Below, one piece after another: positions 10,873-21,446 of a stretch of DNA of 64,000 bases. Positions within the stretch are counted from its first letter, which is position 1. Each line of letters begins with the position of its first letter. The DNA is from Planctomycetota bacterium. GTDB taxonomy: Bacteria > Planctomycetota > SZUA-567 > H5-PLA8. Both the position numbers and the translations under genes were made by a program. The stretch is from positions 372,001 to 436,000 of the forward strand of contig JAOSKN010000003.1 of assembly GCA_027493525.1 (NCBI GenBank), read 5' to 3'. The notes beneath the pieces were generated by a model. That model was not told where the DNA came from and did no database searches. It saw only the letters and a list, made by a program, of their open reading frames with translations.

Positions 10873-11520
10873 TCATTCCCTCACCTTCAACGAGACCGCC
10901 AGCCAGCCGCCGAACGGCAGGCAGACGCTCACTAGCCGCGGATCGCTCGTCACGCGCTCGTTGTAGACCTGCAAGCCTCGGCGCGGGTCGTCGGCGGGCA
11001 GGACTTCGTGGGCGTGGCCGTGCCCGTTGGCGTTGTCGGCGCAGACGATCCCGCCGACGCGGACGTGCGCCAGGGCGAAGTCGAGATACTTCGGGTAGTT
11101 CTCCTTGTCGGCGTCGATAAAGGCCATGTCGAAAGGCGCGTCGGCCTTCGCGCTTTCGAGCAGCTCCAGCGCCTGCCCCAGGCGGACCTCGGCGCGGTCG
11201 GCCACACCGGCGCGCTTGAAGTTCGCGCGCGTGACCTCGGCGTGCTTCGGGTTCACTTCCAGGCTGACCAGCTTCCCGCCGGGCGGGAGGGCGCGGGCGA
11301 GCCAGATGCCCGAGTAGCCCGCCAGCGCGCCGAACTCGAGGATCTTCTTCGCGCCGACGGCTCGCGCGAGGAAGTTCAGGGCCTGCCCGGCCTCGGCATT
11401 GACGCTGATCTTCGGCAGCCCCTCGGCGACGGCCTCCGGCATCACCTTGGCGAGCACCTCGTCTTCGGGGGCGAAGAGGGCGCGGCGGTAGGTCTCGAGG
11501 TCGGGGTAAGTGGCGGACAT
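10873..11520 (-). CDS. Class I SAM-dependent O-methyltransferase (Methyltransf_3 type)
   Basis: This 215-residue protein is close to caffeoyl-CoA/catechol O-methyltransferases. The SAM-binding motif is ILEFGALAGYSGIWLA (residues about 59-74), with an unusual Ala instead of Thr/Gly in the loop. The acidic motif VSLEVNPKHAEV follows, and FIDADKENYPKYLD carries the family's metal-binding Asp (IDADK). A second metal site is suggested by CADNANGHG, where most members have DN. The start ATG at 11520 has AGGAG seven bases upstream. It probably methylates a small catechol-like or phenolic acceptor, which is unknown. Confidence 0.85.
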   Translation of the reverse strand: MSATYPDLETYRRALFAPEDEVLAKVMPEAVAEGLPKISVNAEAGQALNFLARAVGAKKILEFGALAGYSGIWLARALPPGGKLVSLEVNPKHAEVTRANFKRAGVADRAEVRLGQALELLESAKADAPFDMAFIDADKENYPKYLDFALAHVRVGGIVCADNANGHGHAHEVLPADDPRRGLQVYNERVTSDPRLVSVCLPFGGWLAVSLKVRE

Positions 11521-11660
11521 GGAAGGCTCCTTAAGGTCGCGTGAGGCTCAAACGGTTTCCTAAAGGTAAGGCACGGGCAGGCCACGGCAAGGGCGGGGGA
11601 AAGCGGGGCTGAGTGCTGGGGGCACGGGAAGCGATGGAATTTCCGCGTGGCTTGCTGTTT

Positions 11661-11736
11661 GGTGCCACACCACGAAGTGGTGTGAGGTGGCCGAGAGACT
11701 TAAGTACGGCTGCACGCCACTGCGTGGCGTGGCACC
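11661..11736. repeat. REPIN-like element: two inverted REP palindromes
   Basis: Two 24-bp REP-like units face each other: 11661-11684 on the plus strand and 11713-11736 on the minus strand. Each begins GGTGCCAC and contains an 8-bp hairpin with a three-base loop (CACACCAC/GTGGTGTG, loop GAA; CACGCCAC/GTGGCGTG, loop TGC). The two units differ at three positions. Two of these are the partners of one stem pair (A-T in one, G-C in the other), that is, a compensatory change; the third is in the loop. The outer GGTGCCAC/GTGGCACC arms pair as well. This is the architecture of REPINs mobilised by TnpA-REP (RAYT) transposases; no RAYT gene is in the window. Confidence 0.75.
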
Positions 11737-11802
11737 CTGAAAATGGCGACGCGGATGGGCGACGTCTCTCTGTTGAGACTGGCGTCGTTCAGCACAGGTC
11801 GA

Positions 11803-12702
11803 TCAGGCTTGGGCGGCTTCGGGTTCGACGGGCTCGTTCTCGCCGCCTGCCTGTCCGCCGCCAATGACCTCGCCGAGGCGGGCAGCGTAGTCGCGCTGGA
11901 AGGCGCGGATGTTTTCTTCAAGCTGCGCGAGGGTCTCGTCGAGCTTCTGGAGGTTTTCCCTGGCGTTGGCGTCGGCGGCGTCGCCGAGGGCGCGGCGGAC
12001 GCGATTGACCAGGAAGGCCGCGTCGCCGGCCTGCTGGATCAGCGGCTGGACGCCGGCCTGGAAGGCGGCGGGGATCGGTTCGAGGGCGGCGGCGACGACG
12101 GCCTTCATCTCCTCGAACTGGGCCTCGGTCTGGCGCAGGGTCTCGGCGGCGGCCTGGACGTCGGCGACGGCCTGGTCGCGCTCGGCTACGGCTTCCTGGG
12201 CTTTGTTCCGCTCGGCGATGACTTCGCTCTGGAGCTTATGCAGCTTGGTTTCGAGTTCCTGCCTGATCTCGGCGAGGCCCCGGAGGTCTCGAAGCAGTCG
12301 CTGACGCTCCTTTTCGTCGAGCGTCGCACCTTTCTTGATCACGTGGGTGATGCGGGTTTCGAGGACCTCGGAGTGTTTCTCTTCGGCGTGGCGCGCGTCG
12401 TTTTCGTCGGCCGGCGGCTCGTTTCTGGAAGCGCTGTCGGAGGCCGGCGGCGCGGGTTCGCCGGCGTCCTTCATGCGGCCGCCTTCTGGCGTGGCGACGC
12501 GCTGCCCGCAGGCGGGGCATTCGAGTTCGGCGGGCTGGAGCGGGACTTCGTTCCAGCAGCACGAGCAGAGGCGTTTGCCGGTTGCGGGTTCGCGCGAGGC
12601 TTCTGGGAAGGTGAAGCGGTTGCCGCACTGCTTGCACTTGAAGGGCTTGGGGCCGGGCTGGCCCTTATAGGATTTGCCGCAACCGGCGCAGACAACGATC
12701 AT
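11803..12702 (-). CDS. Double zinc-ribbon, coiled-coil protein of unknown function
   Basis: This is a 299-residue soluble protein. The N-terminus holds two four-Cys zinc ribbons: Cys5/Cys8 with Cys23/Cys26, then Cys46/Cys49 with Cys62/Cys65 (an extra Cys48 lies in CSCC). A low-complexity linker (about 75-110, Pro/Glu/Ser-rich) is followed by a long heptad-rich coiled coil (about 115-205, with RQRLLRDLRGLAEIRQEL) and a helical C-terminus ending in a Gly/Glu-rich tail. GGGGAGG lies just before the ATG at 12702, which fixes the start. The ribbon-plus-coil plan suggests a nucleic-acid- or protein-binding scaffold; no family is recognised. Confidence 0.75.
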   Translation of the reverse strand: MIVVCAGCGKSYKGQPGPKPFKCKQCGNRFTFPEASREPATGKRLCSCCWNEVPLQPAELECPACGQRVATPEGGRMKDAGEPAPPASDSASRNEPPADENDARHAEEKHSEVLETRITHVIKKGATLDEKERQRLLRDLRGLAEIRQELETKLHKLQSEVIAERNKAQEAVAERDQAVADVQAAAETLRQTEAQFEEMKAVVAAALEPIPAAFQAGVQPLIQQAGDAAFLVNRVRRALGDAADANARENLQKLDETLAQLEENIRAFQRDYAARLGEVIGGGQAGGENEPVEPEAAQA

Positions 12703-12908
12703 CCTGCCTCCCCGTGTCCGGCGGTCGAACCCCACGGCGCCGGCGCTTCCAAGGTACTTCGCGGCGGGGACGGCAGCAACCGAGTTGGCGGCGGAACGAG
12801 GGGGCAAGGGCTCAGCGGAACAAGTCTCAGGAGCCTGGAATCGCTTGGCACGGGGCAGCTTCGCTGACCCGTGGCACGACGGAATCGCCCGTCTCCAAGG
12901 TCTGCGGG

Positions 12909-14309
<1,401 letters not shown>

Positions 14310-14564
14310 GCGCGATCCTCGGAGCGAAAAGGCATGGGCCGATTATGTCCGCGCCGCGCCGGGGCGCAACGTCCGGCGCCCCTCGTTCATGGCCCGCGCA
14401 GGTCGTAACCGATGAGCCGCCGAGCGCCGGCGTATCCGGGCCCGTTCTGGCGCATGTGGAGGAGGCCGCGCGAGATGAGGGGCGGCGAGCAAGGTTCCGC
14501 GCCTCACGCCGTACGCGCTTTTGCGCGCCTGCCCTTCGACCTCGCGGAATCCTCGAAGCGGTAC

Positions 14565-15116
14565 TCAGGGCTTGGGCTTTGTCGCGCCCTTGGGGCGGAA
14601 GGCGGCGCAGACGGCGGGGTTGGTTTCGAGGTACGGGCCGCCGATGAGGTCGATGCAGTAGGGGATCGCGGGGAAAACCGCGCCGAGGCACTCCGCGATG
14701 GCCGCGGGCTTTCCGGGCAGGTTGACGATGAGCGTTTTGCCGCGCGTGCCGGCGAGTTGCCTCGAGAGGATCGCGGTGGGGACGGAATTCAGGGAGACGG
14801 CGCGCATGCGTTCGCCGAAGCCGTCGAGGATCTTCTCGCAGACGGCGGCGGTGGCTTCGGGGGTCACGTCGCGCGGCGCCGGCCCGGTGCCGCCGGTGGT
14901 GCAGACGAGGCAGCAGCCTTCGGCATCGGCGAGTTCGATCAGCGTCATTTCGATGCCGGGGCGCTCGTCGGGGATCAGGCGCACGACGGCCTCCCAGGGG
15001 CAAGAGAGGATGCGGGTCAATTCCTCGCGGATCGCAGGGCCGGACTTGTCTTCGTAGACGCCCTGGCTGGCGCGGTCGGAGATCGTGACGATGCCGATGC
15101 GGGGGGTGGCGCTCAC
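14565..15116 (-). CDS. mogA: Molybdopterin adenylyltransferase (MogA/MoaB type)
   Basis: This is a 183-residue cytoplasmic enzyme that adenylylates molybdopterin before molybdenum insertion. Hallmarks are RIGIVTISDRASQGVYEDKSG at the N-terminus, the substrate-binding TTGGTGPAPRDVTPEA motif in the middle, and NLPGKPAAIAECL near the end. The start is the GTG at 15116, which overlaps the TGA of the upstream DUF2062 gene in the sequence GTGA, so the two are translationally coupled. The C-terminal tail is basic and slightly longer than usual. No other molybdenum-cofactor gene is in the window. Confidence 0.92.
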   Translation of the reverse strand: MSATPRIGIVTISDRASQGVYEDKSGPAIREELTRILSCPWEAVVRLIPDERPGIEMTLIELADAEGCCLVCTTGGTGPAPRDVTPEATAAVCEKILDGFGERMRAVSLNSVPTAILSRQLAGTRGKTLIVNLPGKPAAIAECLGAVFPAIPYCIDLIGGPYLETNPAVCAAFRPKGATKPKP

Positions 15117-15799
15117 GGGGTTTTCTCCAGGGAGCCGTTCCCGGCTTCGGGGTCGGCAGAGGGGGGCCCGGCGGAGTCCTCGTCCCGCCCCGGCACCACC
15201 GGGATCCGCGTTCCCGAGACGGTGACCTTCCAGAATACGCCGCGCCGTTCGCGGGCCTTGCGAAAGGCAACGACGGCCCGGACGGTGAGGGGATAGGAGA
15301 CGACCCCCAGGACGAGCCCGACGGCGATGCTGCCGAGGAGCAGGGGGATCATGATTTCGGCGCCGAGGTTGAAGAGTTCGCTGAACCACATTTTGATCTG
15401 CTGCCGGTTGAAGGTGACGAAATCCCAGAGCCCGACTTCGCCCATGCGTTCCCACGCGGCGTCCATGCGCTGGTGGGCGACTTCGGCATCGACGCTGTCC
15501 TCGAAGATGAAGGTTCCCACGAGGTAGTTAAAATAGAAAATGGGCGGGATGGTGAGGGGATTGGTGAGCCAAGCCATCAGGGGGCCGGCGATCCGGTTGA
15601 CCCGCGCGACGATGCAGAGCGCGAAGCTGATGATCATCTGAAGGCCGATGGTGGGCGTCCAGGCAATGAAGATGCCGATGGCCACGCTGGCGGCGATGGA
15701 CTCGGGCGGATCGTTAAGCGAGAGGATTTTTCGGATCCAGCGGCGTCCGTTGATGCGTACGCGTCTGACCACGGCTCGACCTTTCGAAGGCTGGCGCAT
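15113..15799 (-). CDS. DUF2062 domain membrane protein
   Basis: This is a 228-residue inner-membrane protein. The DUF2062 signature is clear: SPESIAASVAIGIF-type start (here DPPESIAASVAIGIFIAWTP), then TNPLTIPPIFYFNYLVG, and a last hydrophobic segment around IPLLLGSIAVGLVLGVVSY. Three to four membrane helices are expected. Members often sit beside glycosyltransferases or lipid genes, but their role is unknown. The ATG at 15799 is preferred to a GTG at 15811, although neither has a strong SD. The C-terminal 60 residues are charged, disordered-looking and variable. The stop overlaps the mogA start. Confidence 0.8.
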   Translation of the reverse strand: MRQPSKGRAVVRRVRINGRRWIRKILSLNDPPESIAASVAIGIFIAWTPTIGLQMIISFALCIVARVNRIAGPLMAWLTNPLTIPPIFYFNYLVGTFIFEDSVDAEVAHQRMDAAWERMGEVGLWDFVTFNRQQIKMWFSELFNLGAEIMIPLLLGSIAVGLVLGVVSYPLTVRAVVAFRKARERRGVFWKVTVSGTRIPVVPGRDEDSAGPPSADPEAGNGSLEKTP

Positions 15800-15924
15800 C
15801 GAAGCGGGCACGGCGCCCGCTCAAGGTATCGGCCAAACCTGAGCAAGCGATGAGCGGAACGGTCCAGTCCGGGGAATGTAGCGTTCGGGGGGCGGCGCCG
15901 AAAGTGCAGGGCCGGGGAAGGCAG

Positions 15925-15959
15925 AAAAAAACGGCCCGCCCTCTCGCGAGGGCGGGCCG
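15925..15959 (-). terminator. Rho-independent terminator of gnd
   Basis: Read on the minus strand, a 12-bp perfect stem (CGGCCCGCCCTC pairing with GAGGGCGGGCCG, four-base loop) is followed directly by seven T residues. It lies 40 bp beyond the gnd stop codon and ends the zwf-gnd transcription unit. Confidence 0.9.
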
Positions 15960-15998
15960 CCAAAGCCTGGGATCGCGGCGGGGCCGCGACCGCGTTGC

Positions 15999-17417
15999 TT
16001 AGTTGTGCTCGGGCGTCCACTTGGTGTGGAAGATGCCCGGCTTGTCGGTGCGTTCGTAGGTGTGCGAGCCGAAGAAGTCGCGCTGGCCCTGGATCAGGTT
16101 GGCCGGGACGCGCTCGCGGCGCAGACCGTCGAAGTAAGCGAGCGAGGTGCTGAAGGCCGGCGTGGCGATGCCGGTTTCCGCGCTGAACTTGATGACCTTG
16201 CGCCAGTTGGTGACGCGGTCGGCGATTTCCCGCTTGAAGTTCTCATCGTGGATGAGGTTCGGCAGGTTCGGGTTCTTCTTGAACGCGTCGGTGATGCGGT
16301 CCAGGAAGCCGGCGCGAATGATGCAGCCGGCGCGCCAGATCCGCGCGTTCTCGGGCAGGTTGAAGCCGTAGCCGAACTCCTTATCGGCGACCTGGAACAT
16401 GTGGAAGCCCTGGGCATAGCTCATGATCTTCGAGCAGTACAGGGCGTTCTTGACGGCGGTGATGACCTCGGCCTTGTCGCCGGTGATCTTCTTGACCGGA
16501 TCGGCGAAGAGCTTGCTGGTCTGGACGCGGATGTCCTTGAAGGAGGAGAGGCAGCGCGCGTCGACGGCGGCCGTCATGGTCGGGATGGGGACGCCGATGT
16601 CGAGGGCGATCTGGCTGGTCCATTTGCCGGTGCCCTTCTGGCCGGCCTTGTCGAGGATCTTGTCCACGAGGCTGCCGCCGCTGCCCTCGGTGTCCTTGAA
16701 GGCGAGGACCTTGGCGGTGATTTCGATGAGGAACGATTCGAGTTCGCCCTTGTTCCATTCGTTGAGCGTGTCGGAGATCTCGTCGTTGCTCATGCCCACG
16801 CCGGAGTGGAGCAGGTCGTAGGCCTCGGCGATGAGCTGCATGTCGCCGTACTCGATGCCGTTGTGGACCATCTTGACGAAATGGCCGGCGGAGTTCTTGC
16901 CGCAGTAGGTCACGCAGGCCTCGCCCTTGGCCTTGGCGGCGACCTTGGTCAGGACGGGTTCGAGGTGCTTCCAGACGCCCTGGTCGCCGCCGGGCATGAG
17001 GCTGGGGCCCCACAGCGCGCCGTGCTCGCCGCCCGAGACGCCCATGCCGAAGAACTTGACGCCGGAGGGCTCGCAGTCGGCGACGCGGCGGTCGGTGTCC
17101 TTATAGTAGCTGTTGCCGCCGTCGATGACGATGTCGCCCTTGTCGAGGAGGGGCAGGAGGCCCTTGATGCAGGCGTCCACGCCGCCGCCGGCCTTGACCA
17201 TCAACAGGATGCGCCGGGGCTTCTCGATGTTCTTGACGAAGTCCTCGAGGGTTTTGGCGGCATAGACCTTCTTGCCCTGCGCGCGCTCCTTCATGAACTG
17301 CTCGGTCTTTTCCCAGGTGCGGTTATAGACCGCGATGGGAAAGCCGTTGCGTTCGATGTTCAGGGCGATGTTTTTGCCCATGACTTCCAGACCGACGATG
17401 CCGAATGCCTGTGCCAT
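15999..17417 (-). CDS. gnd: 6-phosphogluconate dehydrogenase, decarboxylating
   Basis: This is a 472-residue cytoplasmic enzyme that oxidises and decarboxylates 6-phosphogluconate to ribulose 5-phosphate with NADP. It has the nucleotide-binding GIVGLEVMGKNIALN motif at residues 6-20, the active-site segment SAGHFVKMVHNGIEYGDMQ (catalytic Lys and neighbouring His/Asn), and a conserved C-terminal tail that completes the partner's site in the dimer. Length matches the classical long form (about 470). AAGGAG lies seven bases before the ATG at 17417. It follows zwf by 60 bp on the same strand, so the two probably form one transcript ending at the terminator at 15925-15959. Confidence 0.96.
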   Translation of the reverse strand: MAQAFGIVGLEVMGKNIALNIERNGFPIAVYNRTWEKTEQFMKERAQGKKVYAAKTLEDFVKNIEKPRRILLMVKAGGGVDACIKGLLPLLDKGDIVIDGGNSYYKDTDRRVADCEPSGVKFFGMGVSGGEHGALWGPSLMPGGDQGVWKHLEPVLTKVAAKAKGEACVTYCGKNSAGHFVKMVHNGIEYGDMQLIAEAYDLLHSGVGMSNDEISDTLNEWNKGELESFLIEITAKVLAFKDTEGSGGSLVDKILDKAGQKGTGKWTSQIALDIGVPIPTMTAAVDARCLSSFKDIRVQTSKLFADPVKKITGDKAEVITAVKNALYCSKIMSYAQGFHMFQVADKEFGYGFNLPENARIWRAGCIIRAGFLDRITDAFKKNPNLPNLIHDENFKREIADRVTNWRKVIKFSAETGIATPAFSTSLAYFDGLRRERVPANLIQGQRDFFGSHTYERTDKPGIFHTKWTPEHN

Positions 17418-17477
17418 GTCCGACTCTCCTTATTTCGAACCGAGGGCTCTCGGCCCCCAAAAAATCCTGCTCCCGAT

Positions 17478-19073
17478 TCACATGTCCTCGATCGATCGCC
17501 AGCGGCGATGCGTGCCTTCCATCAGGTTCCTGGCCTGGGGCGGCCCCTCCCCGAACTGCGCATACTGGGGCAGGCTCTTTTCTCCAGAGGCCTGCCAGCC
17601 GTCGAGCACGGCCGTGACGAAGCGCCAAGCGTACTCCACCTCGTCGCTGCGCGTGAACAGCGACGCATCGCCGCGTAAGGCGTCCAGGATAAGACGCTCG
17701 TAAGCTTCCGGCGAGCGCAGGTTAAAGGCGTCCTTGTAAAGGAAGTCCATGTCCACCTGCTGGAGTTTCATCTGCATGCCCGGGGGCTTGCAGCCGAAGC
17801 GGAGGCTGATCCCCTCGTCGGGCTGGATGCGCAGGACGAGCTGGTTCACGATCGGGCGATCGTCGATCAGACAATGGTCGCCGGTGGCTTGTTTGAAGAG
17901 ATGCATCGGCGGGTGCCTGAACTGGACGGCCATCTCGGTGACGCGCTTGGCCAGGCGCTTGCCGTGGCGCAGGTAGAACGGCACGCCGGCCCAGCGCCAG
18001 TTGTCGATGGAGAGGCGCAGCGCGACGTAGGACTCGGTGGTGGAGCGCGGATCGACGCCCTCGGCCTGGAGGTATCCGGGCTCGTGCCGGCCGTCCTTTT
18101 TGAGCGGCGCGTACTGGGCGCGCACCGTGTTCTGGCGCACTTGGTCGTGCGTGAACGGTTCGAGGGCGCGCAGGACCTTGACCTTCTCGTCCCGGATCGA
18201 GGCGCTGTCGAGGGCCGCGGGGGCCTCCATGGCCGTGAGGCACATGATCTGGAACATGTGGTTCTGGACCATGTCGCGCATGGCGCCGGCGGTGTCGTAG
18301 TAAGCGCCCCGCTTGCCTTCCATGCCCAGCGTCTCGGCGACGGTGATCTGGACGTTGTCGACGTACTTGTTGTTGAAGAGCGGCTCGAAGATCGCGTTGC
18401 CGAAGCGGAAGCCCAGGATGTTCTGGACCGTTTCCTTGCCGAGGTAATGGTCGATGCGGTAGATCTGGGACTCCGCCAGCACCGAGGTGATCGCGGCGTT
18501 GAGCGCGCAGGCGCTTTTCAGATCCCGTCCGAAGGGTTTTTCGACGATCACGCGCGACCAAGCCGTCTCGGCCCGCGGATCGTGGATCAGGCCGGCGGCC
18601 TTGAGCTGCTCGACGACGATGCTGAAGAACTTGGGCGCGACCGAGAGGTAATACAGCCGGTTGGGGGGTAGATGCTTGCGCTTCTCCAGTTCCTCGATCC
18701 GCGCGCGCAGGCGCTGGAAGGAGTCGGCGTCGTCGTTGTTGCCGGGGCAGTAGTGCAGGGCCTGGAAGAGCGGATGGCTCGCGTCGAGGTTCTTGTAGCC
18801 GCACTCCTCGCGCATGAACTCGATGGAGTAGTCGCGGTACGCCTCGTCGCCCATCGGCGTGCGCGAGAGCCCGATCACGGCGTAGCGCTCGGGCAGGCAG
18901 CCGGCGTTATGCAGGTTGTAGAGCGCGGGGATGAGCTTGCGTTTGCTGAGATCCCCGGAGGCGCCGAAGATCACGATCGTGAACGGATCGTGGACGCGCA
19001 CGGTGGGCGCGCCGGGCGAGGGGCCCCTGGCGACGATCTGGGTCATCCCGCGAACGCGTTCGGGATTGTCCAT
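17478..19073 (-). CDS. zwf: Glucose-6-phosphate 1-dehydrogenase
   Basis: This is a 531-residue cytoplasmic enzyme for the first step of the oxidative pentose phosphate pathway. The Rossmann motif is IVIFGASGDLSKRKLIPALY (about residues 33-52). The active site is RIDHYLGKETVQNIL, with the conserved His and Lys. The C-terminal beta-plus-alpha domain is complete and ends close to the stop. Two starts are possible, ATG at 19073 or at 19046; neither has a strong SD. It pairs with gnd; no 6-phosphogluconolactonase gene lies in the window. Confidence 0.96.
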   Translation of the reverse strand: MDNPERVRGMTQIVARGPSPGAPTVRVHDPFTIVIFGASGDLSKRKLIPALYNLHNAGCLPERYAVIGLSRTPMGDEAYRDYSIEFMREECGYKNLDASHPLFQALHYCPGNNDDADSFQRLRARIEELEKRKHLPPNRLYYLSVAPKFFSIVVEQLKAAGLIHDPRAETAWSRVIVEKPFGRDLKSACALNAAITSVLAESQIYRIDHYLGKETVQNILGFRFGNAIFEPLFNNKYVDNVQITVAETLGMEGKRGAYYDTAGAMRDMVQNHMFQIMCLTAMEAPAALDSASIRDEKVKVLRALEPFTHDQVRQNTVRAQYAPLKKDGRHEPGYLQAEGVDPRSTTESYVALRLSIDNWRWAGVPFYLRHGKRLAKRVTEMAVQFRHPPMHLFKQATGDHCLIDDRPIVNQLVLRIQPDEGISLRFGCKPPGMQMKLQQVDMDFLYKDAFNLRSPEAYERLILDALRGDASLFTRSDEVEYAWRFVTAVLDGWQASGEKSLPQYAQFGEGPPQARNLMEGTHRRWRSIEDM

Positions 19074-19235
19074 GATTCGCGACCCAGGTAATGAAGCGCT
19101 CGAAATTCACGCGCTCTTCAAATTAGGAGAAACAGACTCCACACGGTATGCATGCAGATTGCCAAGCGGAGTTGCGGTGTCAACTGCAATACGCCTTGCG
19201 CGTGAAAATCGCGGGGCACACGTGCGCAAGGCAGG

Positions 19236-20000
19236 TCATTCGCCCAGGTACCAGCGGCGCTTGGCGCGCGGGCCGTAGGTCAGACCGAAGTTCTTCATGG
19301 CGATTTCACGCACATGTGCGAGGGCCGCGAAAGGATCGTCGGTGACGTAGAGACGTTTCGGGTCGTCCGCGTCGATGGTGCCGGTTTCGATCATGCGCCG
19401 CTGCAAGAATTCCAACAGCGGCTGCCAGTAGTCGGCGCCCATCAGGACGATGGGAAACTCCTCGATTTTGTCGGTCTGCATCAGGGTGAGGGTCTCGAAG
19501 ATTTCGTCGAGCGTTCCGAAGCCCCCGGGCAGGACCACGAAGGCATACGAGTATTTCACGAGCATCACTTTGCGCACGAAGAAGTAGCGGAACTCGACGT
19601 TGAGGTCGAGATACGGATTGGCCTGCTGTTCGAGCGGCAGGACGATGTTGCAGCCGATGGAGCGCCCGCCGGCTTCCTTCGCGCCGCGGTTGGCGGCCTC
19701 CATGATCCCCGGTCCGCCGCCGGTCATGACGGTGAATCCGCACCTAGCCAGTTCGGCGCCGACGGCACGGCCCATGGCGTAGTAGCGGTGCTCTTCCTTG
19801 AAGCGCGCGGAGCCGAAGACCGTGACGCAGGGCCCCGTGAAGTGGAGGGTGCGGAACCCGCGGATGAACTCGAGCGTGATGCGCAGCAACCTCGAGAGTT
19901 CGAAGCCGCGCTGCTGCGGGCCTTGCAGGAAGCGGCGTTCCTGCTCGTGTTCCTTTTTGAGCTGATCCGAGGATGCGGCGGCCGGGCGCGATGGCTTCAT
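19236..20000 (-). CDS. LOG family (TIGR00730) Rossmann-fold protein
   Basis: This is a 254-residue cytoplasmic protein of the lysine-decarboxylase-like/LOG group. The two signature motifs are present: MTGGGPGIMEAANRG and VVLPGGFGTLDEIFE. Characterised LOG proteins hydrolyse nucleoside 5'-monophosphates (cytokinin activation in plants, nucleotide salvage in bacteria). The N-terminal 60 residues are a charged helical extension (QLKKEHEQERRFLQ). The ATG at 20000 is chosen over a TTG at 20027. The gene lies downstream of the fucosidase by about 85 bp on the same strand and may be cotranscribed. Confidence 0.85.
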   Translation of the reverse strand: MKPSRPAAASSDQLKKEHEQERRFLQGPQQRGFELSRLLRITLEFIRGFRTLHFTGPCVTVFGSARFKEEHRYYAMGRAVGAELARCGFTVMTGGGPGIMEAANRGAKEAGGRSIGCNIVLPLEQQANPYLDLNVEFRYFFVRKVMLVKYSYAFVVLPGGFGTLDEIFETLTLMQTDKIEEFPIVLMGADYWQPLLEFLQRRMIETGTIDADDPKRLYVTDDPFAALAHVREIAMKNFGLTYGPRAKRRWYLGE

Positions 20001-20085
20001 GCGCGGATTGTGCCCGTTTTCGCGCAAGCGGGGAAGAGGCGTTCCCGGCCCCCGCCATGCGGAGACCGGGAACCTGCGCGCGTAC

Positions 20086-21382
20086 TTACTCCTTCAGGAA
20101 AATTTCGATCACCGGGACTGTCGCGTCGGGTTTGACGACGGGCAGTTCAAGCGTGACCTGGCCGGGCTTGCCCTTCATATGCGTGTTCCACGCCGTGGCG
20201 TTGGGATCGAGCTCCAGGTACTTGATCTCCGAGGCGTCGTGGAGGAACTGCGCGTACTCGATGCGCCCGGCGAGCCCCTGCAGGTGGATATGGCGGAAAG
20301 GCCAGGCGAAGACGTGCAGGTAGAGCCGGTTGCCGTTCTGGGTAAAGCGGCAGTCGGGCGGCGGCGCGAAATCGCTGGCGGTGCAGCCGTAGATGCTGCG
20401 GCCGTGGCGTTTCATCCATTCGCCCATGCCGCGCAGGCGCTCGATGGCCCGCGCGTCGAACTCACCGCGCCCCGTCGGGCCGACATTGAGGAGCAGGTTG
20501 CCGCCCTTGCTGACCGAATCGATCAGCATCTGGAGCAGCATCTCGGTGCTCTTCCAGGTGTACTCGTCGCGGTAGTAGCCCCAGGAGCCGCTGAAGGTCT
20601 GGCAGGCTTCCCAGATGACGGGCTTGCCGTCGACGCTCATCCATTCCTGCGGCTGGTACTGCTCGGGGGTTTTCATGTCCCAGCCTTCGGGCAGGTCGAG
20701 GCGGTCGTTGAGCACGACGTGAGGCTGGAGTTCGCGGACCATGGCGTAGAGCTGCTCAGACTGCCAGTCGTCGCGCCCCTTGCCCTTCATGCTGCGGTAC
20801 TCGTTGTGCGGGTAGGAGAAATCGAACCACATGATGTCGAGGTGTCCGAAGCGCGTGAGCAGCTCGCGGGTCTGAGCGTGGAGGTACGCGGCGTACTTGC
20901 GCATGTCGCGGGACTTGTTCTGTTCGAGCGCGTCGGGATCGTCGCGGCGCGGGTGAACGCCGTCGAGGGTGAACTCGGGGTGGCGCCAATCGATGAGCGA
21001 ATGGTAGAAGCCGACCTTCATGTTCCGCTCGCGGAAGGCCTCGACCATCGGCTGCAGGAGGTCGCGCCCGGCGGGGGTGCGGGTGGCCTTGTAATCGGTG
21101 AGGTCGCTGTCCCAGAGGCAGAAGCCTTCGTGGTGCTTGGTGGTCACGACGAAATACTTCATCCCGGCGTTGGAAGCTTCCTTCGCCCAGGCGGCGGGGT
21201 CGTAGAGGTCCGGGTCGAAACGCTTGAAGTATTTCTCGTACTCGGCGTCGTGGATGCGTTCTCGGTTCTTGACCCACTCGTGCCGCGCGGCGAGCGCGTA
21301 GAGGCCCCAATGGATGAAGAGACCGAAGCGGTCGTGCGTGAACCAGGAGGTGTCTCCGGGGGTCTTGGCGGGTAGGGGGCAT
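20086..21382 (-). CDS. Alpha-L-fucosidase (GH29) with a frameshift near the start
   Basis: The main reading frame encodes a GH29 glycosidase of about 430 residues: DTSWFTHDRFGLFIHWGLYA at the N-terminus, YFVVTTKHHEGFCLWDS, the nucleophile region HLDIMWFDFSYPHNE, and the VSKGGNLLLNVGPTGRG strand, then a C-terminal beta domain. No signal peptide is evident. The frame has no start codon of its own. An ATG at 21380-21382 with an AGGAG six bases upstream is in the neighbouring frame and runs into it after a run of five C (plus-strand G at 21375-21379). With four C the protein would begin MPLPAKTPGDTSWF, which is what the family expects. A sequencing indel is the simplest reading; a true frameshift or slippage is the alternative. 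Confidence 0.85.
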
Positions 21383-21446
21383 GCGCGGCTCCTTTTGAGT
21401 GGGCGTTATGGACGCGGCGCGCGCGTCCGGTTCGTGCTGCGGTCGA

